The notes: generated by a model from the letters alone, not told the origin. A stretch of DNA of 64,000 nt from Aplectana chamaeleonis (GCA_029168955.1 JAPDOI010001769.1:79452-143451), one strand, 5' to 3'. Shown: positions 1 through 10,500, counted from the stretch's first letter. Numbers and translations: made by a program.

Positions 1-2100
1 GGACACTGTTTTTAAAAAATCGATTTCTCCACCGCATGAATGAATTTTTAAACCTACTCATGATCAATGTATTAACCTATTCGAGAGTCGACTATAAACT
101 TCGTGGTCCGCTGGCAGCTTCACCACTACAATACTTCTGACCCTTCGAATGCAGCGAGGTCGAAAGCCGCAATTATGAGTACAGATCGCATTTTTACAAG
201 CGATCAATGGCGAATTTTTACTTTTTCTTATTACTCGAGGAACAATCCTTGCTTCTAAAAGTGCTCAGATCGTATAGCACTATTTAATATATCACAGAAA
301 TATGATTACTGATACTACGCACCATTCCCGCGTTGAAAATCGGCTTTTCTTTTCGCGCGTATTTTATTCACAGCAATTTTTTCATACAAAAATCACCAAT
401 ATAGAGACGCTTGGTCTATTTTGGAAGGCCTGCTAGGTTATGGTTGGTATACCATGGCCGGGGCTCCATCTTCGGTGAAAACTACCTTGGAGAGGAGTGG
501 AATAGAAATGGGGACGTGCCAGAGCAGAAAACGAGCGAAAATCTAAAAACGGTTATTCAACTAATCATTCCTAGTCATTATGTAATAATAGAACTGTTTT
601 CTACGTCTAAATGTAAAAGAAACAAACACTCAAGAAGGTTTTTAACGAAAAATCTAACCCTAGAAGGCACCGGAACCGGAGAGAGGTGGAGTGGGTGGCA
701 GAGAAAAAATGGGCGAAGTTATAAAAAGTCATTTCCATCAGCATTCCCAATCAATATGAAAATTGAGGAGCAGTTTCTACGTCTAAATGCCAAAAAGAAT
801 GCTAACAACGTTTACTACAAGAAAAACTCCTGTCGGAATGCGATAGGCCGCAAGAGCGAGGGGGGAAGCTAACGCAAAAATTAGTGCAAATCTGAAAATT
901 TCATTTCTCTAAGCATTTCCTGTCAACTGAAGAGCAGAAGAATGTCTATTATGGTAATCTACGAAAATTACTGTTTCAGAGCGCTAAAATTCAACGAACT
1001 CACGTGATTTTGAGGATGGTCTTATCCACACAGTTAAAATTTAAGGAGGCCGTTTCTCTCAAAGGAAAGAGTTTTGGAAGCTCAAACTTTGGCATCATGA
1101 TTTTGACTTCAACATTCGTACACTGAACAAAAAAAAAAACGAAAATCGATTTTTCGGTGGCGTGCCATTCGAGCAAAAGTGGCCCACCGCTGGGACACTG
1201 TATACGGTTGCACGCGGTCCGAACAGGCAGCCACCCAAAATTAGGCGTGGTCGTGAATGGGTTAAAAATCTTATCGCGTCCGGAGGTCAAGAGTACTAAG
1301 GCTTCTTGTAGACATTTTGTTTCAATTCTGAGTACAACTTAGCAAACTCGAAATTTTTTTCACATCCACATTTCGAATGACAAAATTCAACTTCTTTGAA
1401 ATCTTGGACTTCCGGAACATATTCAGGGTCTCAGTTTTTGGTTTCCTGAGCTTTGTCGATTTTTTCTGAGGAGAATGATGTTCGAAAGGTCGAGCGGAGT
1501 TTGCACGAAACACACTTGTAAGACGATTAGCAGCACCAAGCTGCGTGCGAGGTCCAGATTTCTCAAACTCAACTAAAGCGTTAATATACGGGGTGCTTCT
1601 GAAAATGCTGACAGTAGCTCACTTCCATCAGCGCTCAGGTTAGGTTTCAGCAATGTGGAGAATGCGTTGAAATTGGTACGCAAGCCGACCTCATTTCAAG
1701 CACAGTTCTGCGATTTTTTCCAAGCAGCAAAAAAAATAGTTCACAGTATCTCTTCAAAAATTTATAAGATACTGTGAACTGAACTACTGAGTTCTGGTAC
1801 GCTTAGCTAAACGGTTATTGATTAACAGCGATGAGATCGGGAAAGCTGATCTCAGCCCTGGACAATTCATGACTTGTTCACAGGAAAATCGTTCCTTTGA
1901 AAATTCATCGAAAAGAACCGGAGATTTTGGGTCAAGAGTGGGTATTTGATGCTGTTGACATCTACCCCGACGGTTCGATACGAGATATGGCAAAATCGAT
2001 CATCCACCCTCGTCATCAAGAATTCTGTAACGAAGAAACGACGACTTCTACGGGTTTGAATGCTGGATTGAATGAGATAGTACGCGATAGCGTAGTGCTG
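1..2100. other. intergenic DNA, no gene recognised
   Basis: AT-rich sequence with only short, non-conserved open frames and no convincing splice-bounded exon. A short phrase (TCTACGTCTAAATG) occurs near 596 and again near 776, followed by loosely similar purine-rich sequence, so part of 560-800 may be an old local duplication. A homopolymer-rich patch lies near 1128-1140. Nothing here supports an annotated gene. Confidence 0.6.
1738..1780. repeat. short perfect hairpin
   Basis: AGTTCACAGTATCT at 1738-1751 is the exact reverse complement of 1767-1780, with a 15-nt AT-rich loop. The stem is 14 bp, too short for a typical microRNA precursor. It may be the remnant of a foldback element. Confidence 0.6.
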
Positions 2101-2312
2101 GAATATTCGTTTATTCGAATATATTCGAGAAATATTCGAATATTCGAATAATTCGAATATTCGAATATTCAAAGAAGTGGATTATTCGGTTTATTCGAAT
2201 AATCGAATATTCAAAGAAGTGGAATATTCGTTTATTCGAATAATCGAATATTCAAAGAAGTGGATTATTCGAATTATTCGTTTATTCGAATATTCAAGGA
2301 AAATTATTCGTT
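2101..2312. repeat. ATTCGAATA-rich tandem repeat, period ~42
   Basis: Alternating ATTCG/CGAAT words fill this interval. A larger unit is visible: TCAAAGAAGTGGA begins at about 2169, 2211 and 2252, giving a 41-42 bp period. The repeat is strongly self-complementary and could fold on either strand. It lies just upstream of a possible relic exon at 2376. Confidence 0.8.
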
Positions 2313-2538
2313 CCAACACTCTAATATCCAGGAGCACTTTGGTAACGCATTTCACATGGCGACGACTCCGCTATCATGTCGGAAGCATTAACGATGGCCA
2401 TGCTGCTGCCGGCTATTGTCCTGCATGGTTTCTCCACTAGTGGATTGTCGCCCCTTCTTGTGAGTTTCTGCCTTATTTTTGAATCTCCATTTCATATCCT
2501 GCCTGTTTCTTTTTTAATCCCCTATCTCATTTTGCTCT

Positions 2539-3605
2539 CTCACAAGGAAAGTATACAAAGCGTAGGTCGGATCTCCCAAAACGACTAGTGTCGTTAGTAT
2601 CTCTTGTGGCTCAATAGTGAAACTGCGGAGAATCCCGCGTCGAGCCGCAGGTTCCAAGAAGTTACAAACTTAAAAAGCTCATTTTTCGTGCTTTTCGAAC
2701 CTTCCAAAACGCGCATTAGTCTTCGGAAAATCCGGAACGGACCTCATAATGTGTCCAGCGCCAAAAACTACCCCCCTGAGCAAAGTTTGGGTAAAGGCAC
2801 ATTCTCCGTACTTTGTCCAGACCGACAGCGTTTCGGACAAGGACAAGTTTATTTCTACCGATTGAGGGCTCTGGAAGCGTTTTAGAAAAATGTTCCAGAT
2901 TTGGCTTTAAATTCTCCCAGGTGGGTTTTTTGAGCCGGGCACGATTCTTTGGTTTATTAGTCGACTTTTCAAAGTTTTTGGCTAGTTTCGTTTGAAGCTT
3001 TCCAACCGGGGAGAATTTCGAGGGAAAAACGCCACTTTCGAGATTTCCGGTTTTCTGCGATAGATATGTTTCAGAATCATTTGGTGAGGGTTATTTGGAG
3101 TGCTTAACACGAATCTGGAGTCGATTTTTTGCAGTTTACGGTAGATTACGGTGGGTATACGGTAGTTTGGTCAAAATCTCGGATTTTACTCGAAATTTGT
3201 AAACGGGGGGTATTCGTGGTGGAGAATACGAATTTAACGTCCGTTTGTCGCTTTTCAAAATACTAAGGTGGGTTTTGACCCTTAAATGACATGTCACCTA
3301 CCGTGACCTACAGTAAACCTCAGAATTTCGACAAATGGACTCCAGATTCGTGTTCACCACCCTAGATTACCCCCTACATAAAACTTTTGAGCCAAATCTG
3401 AGAGAATTTTTTGAAATTCCAAAAAAAATGCTTGATGGGTAGGTACCCTTGCCCCTTCGCGAGGCTTAAATAATGTTCATAACTTTTTTGAACCTTCGGA
3501 TTGGGGCGGGATACTGCGCATTTTCACTATTGAGCCAGAAGAGATACTAACCATACTAGTCGTTTTGGCAGATCCGACCTACGCTTTTTATACTTCCCTT
3601 GTCAG
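2539..3605. mobile_element. TIR element, ~1.07 kb, no transposase
   Basis: Terminal inverted repeats of roughly 80-95 bp: the left end (2539-2632, with words AAAGCGTAGGTCGGATCT and GTTAGTATCTCTT) recurs as the reverse complement at about 3510-3605. Both ends read CTSACAAGG from the tip. No long open frame lies between them and no clear target duplication is visible. The interior (2749-3480) belongs to a dispersed family seen again at 18.7-19.1, 23.1-23.9 and 45.2-45.5 kb. Confidence 0.75.
2749..3480. repeat. dispersed repeat, copy 1
   Basis: Matches 23149-23880 over its length: the phrases CCCCCCTGAGCAAAGTTTGG, TTGAGGGCTCTGGAAGCG and AACACGAATCTGGAGTC, and the recurring TACGGTAGRTTACGGT words, keep the same order and spacing. 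Shorter or inverted relatives are at 18491-19080 and 45220-45490. Function unknown; it is carried inside the TIR element at 2539-3605. Confidence 0.8.
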
Positions 3606-3683
3606 TATGACCTCCGGTGTTATTTTGACCTCTTACAGTTATCAGATTTCGCCGTCTCAGTTTACCGCTATATTATATATTAA

Positions 3684-4242
3684 CGGTATGGCTTTCGAAA
3701 CTCTCCCCACTACTGATATAGGACCACCTTGATTCTTGATTTGCCGAAGGTCCGCCCCCCCCCCTCTTCGGAAGTCGACGGGTCCGACCCCCTCTGTGAT
3801 ACATCACACCTCACGCCGAACTCCGTACATTGCTTCTTCTTTGTCTACTCTTACTGCAAGGATGGTGTGGGTTTTAATAATTCCTACTGCGTTTTGGAGC
3901 TCGAGCCCTCAGGCGCCTCTGTAAAACGTGGAACTGCTCTAATAGGATTAGCTCGGAGGTCTCAAGTCCCGATTATCAAGATTTTGGAAACGCGGAACCA
4001 ACATTCCGCCATGGCGACAGCTATTGAGGAAATGCTTTCTGAAATCGCGAGCAGCTGTTTTTGTATTGCATTCTTGGCCTCTCTGTGAAGGGCATACCAC
4101 GCCCATCAGCACGCTATTGGTTGACTGAAATACAGCGAATAGAATAGAGCTTGCTTCGACGTTCCGTAGATTCTGATGCTTGACAGCTGTCTCTAGTCGG
4201 CTACGAATTAAGGCTTGCCATTTCCCATATAAACTTCAGATA
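3684..4242. other. no gene recognised
   Basis: Contains a C-run (3750-3762) and an open frame on the + strand to 4088 that lacks recognisable domains and sensible codon use. Nothing else supported. Confidence 0.5.
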
Positions 4243-4362
4243 CAGTCGGCAGTGGAACTTTGCGTTCTTTGTTGTGCTTGGGCGCAAACTTGGTGCGCCC
4301 ATGTATCACATACGTGCACCGAGTTTGCGCCAAAGCTCAACAAGTAACGCAATGTATCAGTG
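4243..4362. mobile_element. small foldback element (GCGCAAACTCGG family), copy 1
   Basis: A hairpin whose inner arms read GGCGCAAACTTGGTGC (4290s) and GCACCGAGTTTGCGCC (4315-4331) around a loop holding TGTATCACATACG. The outer arm words CAGTCGGCAGTGG and TTTGCGTTCTTTGTTG match the ends of related elements at 19265-20150 and 45502-45630. Non-coding. Confidence 0.7.
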
Positions 4363-4810
4363 CGAGCAATTCACTTAGACAGTCCTCCTTTTCGAATCGT
4401 AGAAGCCAGACGCTGCGTTAATTTAGTATCGTCGCAGCACAGTCTCGATTACAGTCTGCTTACATCCGAGCCATTCAGTTTGGCGCGAAATCATTCGATC
4501 GATAGCCATAATCTCTGCGTTCTCTCGATTCCCGATTTTCCCACGAAGCAGCTTCGCAGTTTTGCGAAGAATTGACATGGACCATACATAGTATGGGTGT
4601 ACTCCTAGATCGACAAGAAATACCAGGACACTCAAACCCTATGAATTTTTTTTCGAATCGACGGTGCAAAGAAGTATAAGAAGAAGGCAATGTGTGAAAC
4701 ATTGTGACGGTTTATGAATGAGTGAACATGTGTGGAATATGTCTTGGCAAAGCCGTCCTTGAGTCTTGTAGAAACTCCCAAGGCCAATCGGCTTGTTTAG
4801 ATCAGCGACA
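4363..4810. other. no gene recognised
   Basis: Unremarkable mixed-composition DNA with no repeat relationship noticed and no supported exon. Confidence 0.5.
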
Positions 4811-4918
4811 ATGGTCTCTGCTCCACGTCGTGCTGTACACCTAATGACGCTTCTACTCCTCACACAGGTAGGTTCTGTTGCGTATCGGCAGTGGACTAAG
4901 GATCCCGGGTCAGCCTAA
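4811..4918 (+). CDS. candidate 35-residue secreted peptide or first exon
   Basis: An ATG at 4811 opens a 35-codon frame that resembles a signal peptide: two arginines, then the hydrophobic core HLMTLLLLTQVGSVA and a short polar tail (YRQWTKDPGSA) before TAA. The same DNA contains a good splice donor, CACAG/GTAGGT at 4867/4868, so 4811-4867 could instead be a signal-peptide first exon whose partner I cannot find. No promoter or polyadenylation signal is evident. The case rests on the hydrophobic profile alone and could be chance. Confidence 0.17.
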   Translation: MVSAPRRAVHLMTLLLLTQVGSVAYRQWTKDPGSA

Positions 4919-5776
4919 GGTAACCCCCAATGCCACCTAAACCCCTGGGGATACCACCACCCAACCCCCCTGCGTTCCCTTTAGACTAACTATCCCCCCT
5001 TGGACTTACCTGCACTGGACTATCCAGAACGAAGTCACGTTGTCCCGGCGGCTTGGAGTAGGCGGCACTGGAATAAACTGCATACTAATAAAATGACCGC
5101 ACATAAGAAAGGAAAATGGAAGGATAAGCCGTGGAGTGAACCACTACTTCATCTCTGTGCACGTGGAAGTTAGAACAAGTTTATTGTGCAAAAGTAGGTG
5201 CATGTGGATTGAGCAAGTAGAATGCATGATAAGACATGTTAGTACATGGGTCGTGTGGGATGAAGTAGATGAGTGGTTGGTAGAGCTCCAGCTTGGAAGT
5301 GAGGGCGTATGGAATAAGGAGGGGGGGGGCACTGGAGTATGGTTAGACGAGTGAGTGGAAGGCTCGTCGCCTTGCAGGGCACCGCGGAAGTAGTACGAGT
5401 AGAGCGGATGTAGACCGCCTGCGGTGGATGCTGATGAGTAGAATGCCGGTTGAGCTAGCTACCGCGTCGACGATGATAAGGGTGTCGACGTGGAAGCTAT
5501 CTTAACAGGTACCTGCAAGACACCCAGGATCGATGGAGGAGCGATCTCGCATTCGCGACAGGTTCGCTGTTGTGGCATGTAATGTGATTATACTATTAAA
5601 CGTGCACCTGCGGGACATCGGATGTTATTTAATGTGAAAGGTGAGTAGAACAACCTTGTTTTTGGGGATTGAAGAACTCTGACAAAAGAGACGGGGTAGC
5701 CCTGTCTCAAAATGAAGCAAAAATAATTGATGGGCGTGTAAAGGTTCATGTTCATCCTGTTTTACTCATTAGCCTT
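4919..5776. other. no gene recognised
   Basis: Includes C-rich sequence (4920-5000) and a GT/GA-rich patch (5210-5360, with TGAGTGG words) faintly like the degenerate left edge of the terminal satellite at 47 kb. No exon supported. Confidence 0.5.
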
Positions 5777-6633
5777 GTGCCGATTTATTTGTGCTTACTG
5801 TAAGCCAGACAGTTGTGGCGGGCCACTTCACTCGTTGATAGCGCTCCCGTGTAAAGGCGGGCGGCAAAAGTCGCTTTGCCGCGTTGGAGGATAGGAGGCG
5901 GCTAGGCAGCTTTGTCCCTGCCCTTTAATATCCATCATTGAGGCGCGACTTTTGCCGCCGTACTATGGGTAGGTCCTGGAAGGATTAACCACGTCGCTCA
6001 CGAGGGCGGTCCTTAAGATCAAGCTGGTGGCTGTTCCATTCCATGGCCAAAAACATGTGAGCTATAACTCTGTGTATGTGACACTTTTTCTACCTTGCCA
6101 TCATATGAATATTATTTTGTGAAGCCGAAAACATGAAGATAGCGTTCTATCAAAATATTATCAGAGGATGCTCCCGAAGTGGCTTTCTGATATGGGAGGG
6201 GCCTGAGAGCGCATGACGCGAGCTCTTTCTCGCGGATGAGTCACACTTCAGCGTGCCTTTTCTATATCGTGATGCGCTTTTCTTGGATATCCAAAAAATT
6301 ATTAGCTACCTTCAAGAAATTTCGTCTCTGCTGCCGCCCAAACGATTACTAATTCTACAATTCGCTTCTCTTATCCATGCGAGAATGTGTCCACGAGGAG
6401 CGGCTGGGTGCGCCATGAGCTCTGAGCCCCCGCCCACATCGGACTGCCTCTTTTCTCTTCCTCATATTCATTTGATAGGCAAACTGCAAGAGGTACAACA
6501 TACATAAAGGAATAATTCCTATGGTAATGGCCTAAAAATGTGGTAGCCGCGAGCTGGAACTTACTAACCGCCCCGCCCTCACAGGCGGCGCGACCAACTT
6601 TCTGGCTTACAATAAGCACAAATAAATGGACAC
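5777..6633. mobile_element. TIR element, ~0.86 kb
   Basis: The left end (about 5777-5820: ATTTATTTGTGCTTACTGTA then AGCCAGACAGTTG) recurs inverted at about 6590-6633 (TGGCTTACAATAAGCACAAA then TAAATGG). Arms are roughly 40-45 bp with a few mismatches. A smaller inverted pair (GCGGCAAAAGTCGC and GCGACTTTTGCCGCC, 5878-5960) lies inside. No transposase frame is present and the target duplication is unclear. Confidence 0.7.
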
Positions 6634-7036
6634 TGCGCGAATGAATTAAACTGTAGTGATATCATCCTTTAAAGGCAGTGTTCACGATCATTTTTGTTTC
6701 CGAGTTTTTCACATGAAACAATGCGTTGGTCTCCAAGTGTTACCAAAATCACGAAGAAACGGCGAGAAACGCATGAAAACGTCGTATTTCAGTGACATTA
6801 TTATATAACATGGATGAGTTGTCCATTTGGATGAACATGTTCATGTTGGTTGTCACCGGTGGAAAATTGAGTCAATCGAGAATAGAAGATTATTTTAAGC
6901 AAAGCAGGATTAGTTAGGGCCCCAAGGAAAGAACGGAGCAATAGAGACTAGAGATTTGCAAAAGATGGGTCCACAAAAGATTTCGTTGTGACAACAAACA
7001 CTTCCTGTGATACTTAAGAGGCGGGGTGATACTTAA

Positions 7037-7579
7037 AGGCATCGTTCACGATGGATTTTGTTTTCCAGTTTTCCATATACAATGAGGGCTCTAGTATGCT
7101 ATATAACAGCTACGTTGAAAAAACCGCGAAAAATCCACTGAAAACGCCTTTTTAGACAGAAAATATCTCAATCGATTTTCGACAAAGGAAGTTGATCGTT
7201 AGAGATAGCTGTTTTGACAGACGATCTCACGACCTAATGAAATTTATCCCTCTTTCAAGTGATTTGTTGAGGAGTAAAGGTCAATCGATGTGTGTTGAAA
7301 AGTCATTCTTCACGTAATTGTTTGGTATATTCCATCAAGTTCAACTCAGTTGCACTGTATCAAATGTTGAAAATTTTCTTATATGATAGCTGACAGCAAA
7401 TTGTGTCAGATGACTGACGGAGGGCCGGCCTCTTTTGACGGAATTTGAGATATCCAACATCAATTATGTTCACAATAAGGCGTTTTCAACCGAACAAACT
7501 CTCCCTACATTCTCAGGTGCGCCCAGAAAATCATTCGAACCGGAAAAACGGTGAGTGGTTTTCAGCACGTACGATGCCT
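7037..7579. mobile_element. TTAA-type element B, inserted in A
   Basis: Begins AGGCATCGTTCACGATGG after TTAA (7033-7036) and ends ACGTACGATGCCT before TTAA (7580-7583). The paralogous target at 34110-34113 has a single TTAA in the same context (GTGATACTTAAGGATTTC), which proves a precise insertion with a 4-bp duplication. It is related in inverted orientation to 32761-33297 (both contain CCGTCAAAAGRGGCCGGCC or its complement). Confidence 0.88.
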
Positions 7580-7654
7580 TTAAGGATTTCGTGTACTTCT
7601 GGTGCATTTTTCTCAATTTCTTCGTCATTTTAGTTCTATCCGGGGGCCACTTAA

Positions 7655-8204
7655 AGGCTGTGGTCACGATGAAAAACGTTATAGAAAAAACTACAAAAAT
7701 CAGCTCAGATCAAAAACAGCTGAAAAACTATGAAAGGTAGAGCGGGGAAAAACGGGCTGGAATTAGAGTTTTTAGGGCCCAAAGAAGCTGTTTCGTGCAC
7801 ACGTGCACAGCGATGACGAAAAAGATCGCCGTCTCATGCTGAGCAGTCAAAAATCATCGACATTCAGAGGACGAAATAAATGCAAATTTAACGAATAAAA
7901 ACAGTTGAACAATGAAAGCATCACTTCAGTCAATGTTTTTGACAAGATGTGTACATAAATCCAAAGCTTCATTGGTTGAAATTCAATTTCAAGCCAGATG
8001 ATTTTCTCGATATAAGAGGTCATCGATGCCGATGATGTGGAGTGGGCTCGTCCACCATCAAAAGACAAGAAAGTTCAGGCTTCAAATTTGGCCCAAAACA
8101 GTGGTTTTTTCGCGATTATTTCTTATAGGTCTTACTACTCGAGACCCACAAAAGGGGTTAGAGAAAAAAAAGACCACAAGCATATTTGATCGCGACCACT
8201 GCCT
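7655..8204. mobile_element. TTAA-type element C, inserted in A
   Basis: Begins AGGCTGTGGTCACGATG after TTAA (7651-7654) and ends GATCGCGACCACTGCCT before TTAA (8205-8208). The empty counterpart at 34181-34184 reads TTTA. An inverted relative occupies 34647-35183; both share the CCACCATCAAAAG / CTTTTGATGGTGG and CGATGATGTGG segments. Confidence 0.88.
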
Positions 8205-8257
8205 TTAATCAATATAGCGAATAATCTCAAATTTGAAGATTATCGTGACCACTGCCT

Positions 8258-8781
8258 TTCACACACTTGTTATTGATAGATGAACTTTGCATCCTTTCCA
8301 AGCTTTTGATTATCTTCCACAACTCTTGAAGCATACTCGCCATGTTCTCCACGAATCTCTTGAAGGCAGAAAAGTAAAAATGATTGCTCGCTTCAAGCAG
8401 AAGAAGCTTTCCCTAATCTGTTGAGATCATACTGATCGTCCCGATCTTCCATTGTTGTCATGATCGCACGAACATTTCTCAGGTGGAAGTTGAACTGAGG
8501 GAACTCTCGTCGGTGTCACTCAATTATCAATCTAGACTCAACTATTGGGTGCAAAAGTATACGTTGAATGGCTGGAATTCGCAGAGTACCAAACTTCCCA
8601 CTGGCGTCGCGTCCTCCTAATTGAATGAAATGGAGAGTAATACAGGCGCATAAGAAGTTCTGGATCGCCCGCATTCGTACCGGTAATCCGCGATAGTTGA
8701 TCGTGAATCGTCGCGGATGGGCCCGCTTTGGAATAGAAATCCCGACGCGACTGGACACAATTTTTATAACATTATCTTCAG
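8258..8781. other. ambiguous stretch upstream of the PAN-like exons
   Basis: Two short open stretches have gene-like residue use but on opposite strands. On +, after a TTTCTCAG acceptor (8482), 45 codons to TAA at 8618-8620 include LNYWVQKYTLNGWN. On -, an ATG at 8461 opens 22 codons, MTTMEDRDDQYDLNRLGKAS and so on, to a stop at 8393. They overlap poorly with any single gene model, so neither is annotated as a gene. One could be an upstream exon or relic linked to the downstream PAN-like segment. Confidence 0.3.
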
Positions 8782-9162
8782 ATCTCTTCAACAAAATTAC
8801 AAACGTTCGTTGTCTATACAAAGGAAACCGCCAAGGTAATACACACGACGGCGGCATTTGTGTACAGCTTCGATCAATGCCTGTGGACTTGCAACAATAA
8901 TGCAGAATGTGTCATGTTTTCGTATACGGTGATGACTGACGTGCGTAATTTTTCGCTGACAGTGAGTTTACCTTTTCTCCTTAATTCAAGTTTATGTTTA
9001 GTGGGTCATATTTTTAAGCTCTGCCGATTCTACAAAGCTAACTGTGGGGGTAGCGAAAGAACAGTGCGCGAATCTAATTTCACAATGTACGAGTTGCATC
9101 GGCACATGGAGAAAGGACACGCATCCAACTGCACACGGATGAGAATGACTCCAATTTCTTAA
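8782..9162 (+). CDS. PAN/Apple-like cysteine-rich segment, partial gene
   Basis: After a TTATCTTCAG acceptor (AG 8780-8781), 53 codons read FVVYTKETAKV... and then SFDQCLWTCNNNAECVMFSY, the C-x3-C-x5-C spacing typical of PAN/Apple and nematode CW (PAN_3) domains. The frame can be spliced from 8940 to 9019 (donor GTGCGT, acceptor TTTTTAAG, 78-nt phase-0 intron), joining the next cysteines, LCRFYKANCGGS. The last codons (ELHRHMEKGHASNC...) run to TAA at 9160-9162. In this family the cysteines form disulphides in secreted or extracellular proteins that bind protein or carbohydrate. There is no start codon or signal peptide in the visible exon, so the 5' part is missing or lies in unrecognised exons. 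The intron could also be read through without a stop. It may be a pseudogene fragment stranded between transposons. Confidence 0.45.
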   Translation: MSSTKLQTFVVYTKETAKVIHTTAAFVYSFDQCLWTCNNNAECVMFSYTVMTDVRNFSLTVSLPFLLNSSLCLVGHIFKLCRFYKANCGGSERTVRESNFTMYELHRHMEKGHASNCTRMRMTPIS

Positions 9163-9274
9163 CTAAAGCACATGGGTCTCTATGTGCGCTTTTATGTTTG
9201 TGTTTCTGTGTGTTTCTTCCTCATGTACTTTGATTGAATGATCAAGACCTATATGGATTTCATGGTAGAAATGG

Positions 9275-9436
9275 GTAGACTCTGGTTCATTTTAGGTCAA
9301 TTCCTGTTTTCGATTATCACAGCGCGGAGCAGTGGCTTTTTCGTCCGAACCTCCGTAGTTATATTTCACGGAAGCCCACCGCTCCGCTGCTCGTGATAAT
9401 CGAAATTGACAGGTCACTATAGATTTTCCAGTCTAC
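9275..9436. mobile_element. 162-bp foldback element
   Basis: GTAGACTCTGG at 9275 and CCAGTCTAC ending at 9436 bound a hairpin. The inner arms CGATTATCACAGCGCGGAGC and the complement of GCTCCGCTGCTCGTGATAAT pair closely around a loop near 9350. Non-coding; flanks do not show a clear duplication. Confidence 0.75.
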
Positions 9437-10274
9437 TTGGACTGGACACATTTTGCCCACCAGAAAGAACATTTACTATGATTTCCACATGAGGTCCATC
9501 AGGCAACCGAGTTTAGCCGTGATACACACAAACAAGCCGTGGATTGCGGGAGCGTAATTAGAGACAGTTTTCGCAATAAAAGCGGTTTCAAGCAAAAAAA
9601 AACTCAGGCAGATTTTCGAAAATTCGAGTGCTTCTTCACTTCTTTTCCGACTAAATGCCCCCCCCCAGAAAGATTTGTAATTTACATATTATATGACGGA
9701 AAAGTCCTCGTGATCTTCCATGAATCTCCAGCTTTCTGCCAGAAGCTATACCTAAGTCGCCAGCTGTTGAAACGAGTTATAAAATCTTACTAGCGAGACC
9801 TAGCGAAGTATTCGCTCAAGAAAACGTTAACGTGCGCTAACTTCATGAGGCAGATTATTCTGACAAAACGGTGTTGACTGACTTCCGTCTATCCCAAAGT
9901 TGCTGTCCGTATTGACTTTCCTGACCTGAGCAGAGTAGGCAGCCGCACATTTCATCAGGGGCGTCGGGTATGAAAATGTGGGATCAAAAAGCAAAACATG
10001 AGAAGCCAGCGGTAGATCGTCGCTTGCTACCTGCATCACATTTACGACCCCTTCCGCCTGTAATATTCCCGAGCGATCTATCTCGCTTTACGATGCCTGT
10101 CATGTTAAGAAAAAACGCACTCGCATTTTAAGTGCTGTTTCTATATTTGACCAACACCATGCCTTTGTTCTCAATAAATGAAATATGTCCGTTGATGTTT
10201 ATGTTTTTGTGAAGCAGATTTTGATGAGCTCGGACTTTCAACCTATATAAAACTGGTTTATCGAAGTTAGTGAA
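9437..10274. other. no gene recognised
   Basis: About 9786-9860 is the inverted relative of 16800-16875 (shared words CTTGAGCGAA and CGCTAGGTYTCGCTAG in opposite orientation), so part is a dispersed repeat. A TATA-like CTATATAAAACTGG lies at about 10241-10254. No supported gene. Confidence 0.5.
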
Positions 10275-10418
10275 TCAAAATGACTGAGCGGTTGTATTGA
10301 GTGACGAACAGAGGAGGTGCGGAAGTGGAGCTGCTGCTTGTTTTCTCAGACTGGCGAGGAAGTGTCTCCGCAGTTCCGCGTACTCTTCAAAACGCGTCGC
10401 ACGCTTCTCAAGATACAT
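10275..10418 (-). CDS. candidate 47-residue peptide
   Basis: On the minus strand an ATG at 10418-10416 opens 47 codons to TGA at 10277-10275. The product begins MYLEKRATRFEEYAELRRHF, a charged, probably helical stretch, and ends ...SSLNTTAQSF. The composition is unlike the random frames nearby and could be the last exon of a longer gene, as the upstream DNA has an AG (TTTTTGTAAG) but no obvious exon. No family is recognised. The + strand is also open here, which weakens the case. Confidence 0.17.
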   Translation of the reverse strand: MYLEKRATRFEEYAELRRHFLASLRKQAAAPLPHLLCSSLNTTAQSF

Positions 10419-10500
10419 GTTTTCTTATGTTTTCTTCCTTACAAAAAGGTTGAGGTTTGGTATAAGAAAATTGACACAATCTCGTTTCATTTCTACACTC

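Larger units (their letters stand above)
2376..3683 (+). pseudogene. possible two-exon relic of a membrane protein
   Basis: From the ATG at 2376, 28 codons to 2459 form a hydrophobic stretch (AMLLPAIVLHG... then FSTSGLSPLL) ending at a good donor, GTGAGTTT (2460). A plausible acceptor, CTCTTACAG (3638), opens an in-phase segment beginning LSDFAVSVYRYIIY and stopping at TAA 3681-3683. The putative intron contains a TIR element at 2539-3605; without it the intron would be about 112 nt, normal for a nematode. The ...SGLSPLL/SDFA... joint is loosely reminiscent of a transmembrane loop in SLC17-type transporters, but this is a weak resemblance and I do not claim the family. There is no upstream coding support, and the frame ends at once, so at best this is a decayed fragment. 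It could be chance. Confidence 0.18.
6673..8257. mobile_element. TTAA-type element A, interrupted by two others
   Basis: Left terminus AGGCAGTGTTCACGAT at 6673 follows TTAA (6669-6672). The right terminus ATCGTGACCACTGCCT ends at 8257, followed by TTCA. With the inner elements at 7037-7579 and 7655-8204 removed, the rest aligns with the uninterrupted copy at 33748-34233 (shared phrases such as ATGCGTTGGYCTCCAAGTGT and TCGTGTACTTCT). No transposase is encoded, so it would have to be mobilised in trans by a piggyBac-type enzyme, inferred from the TTAA target. Confidence 0.85.
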
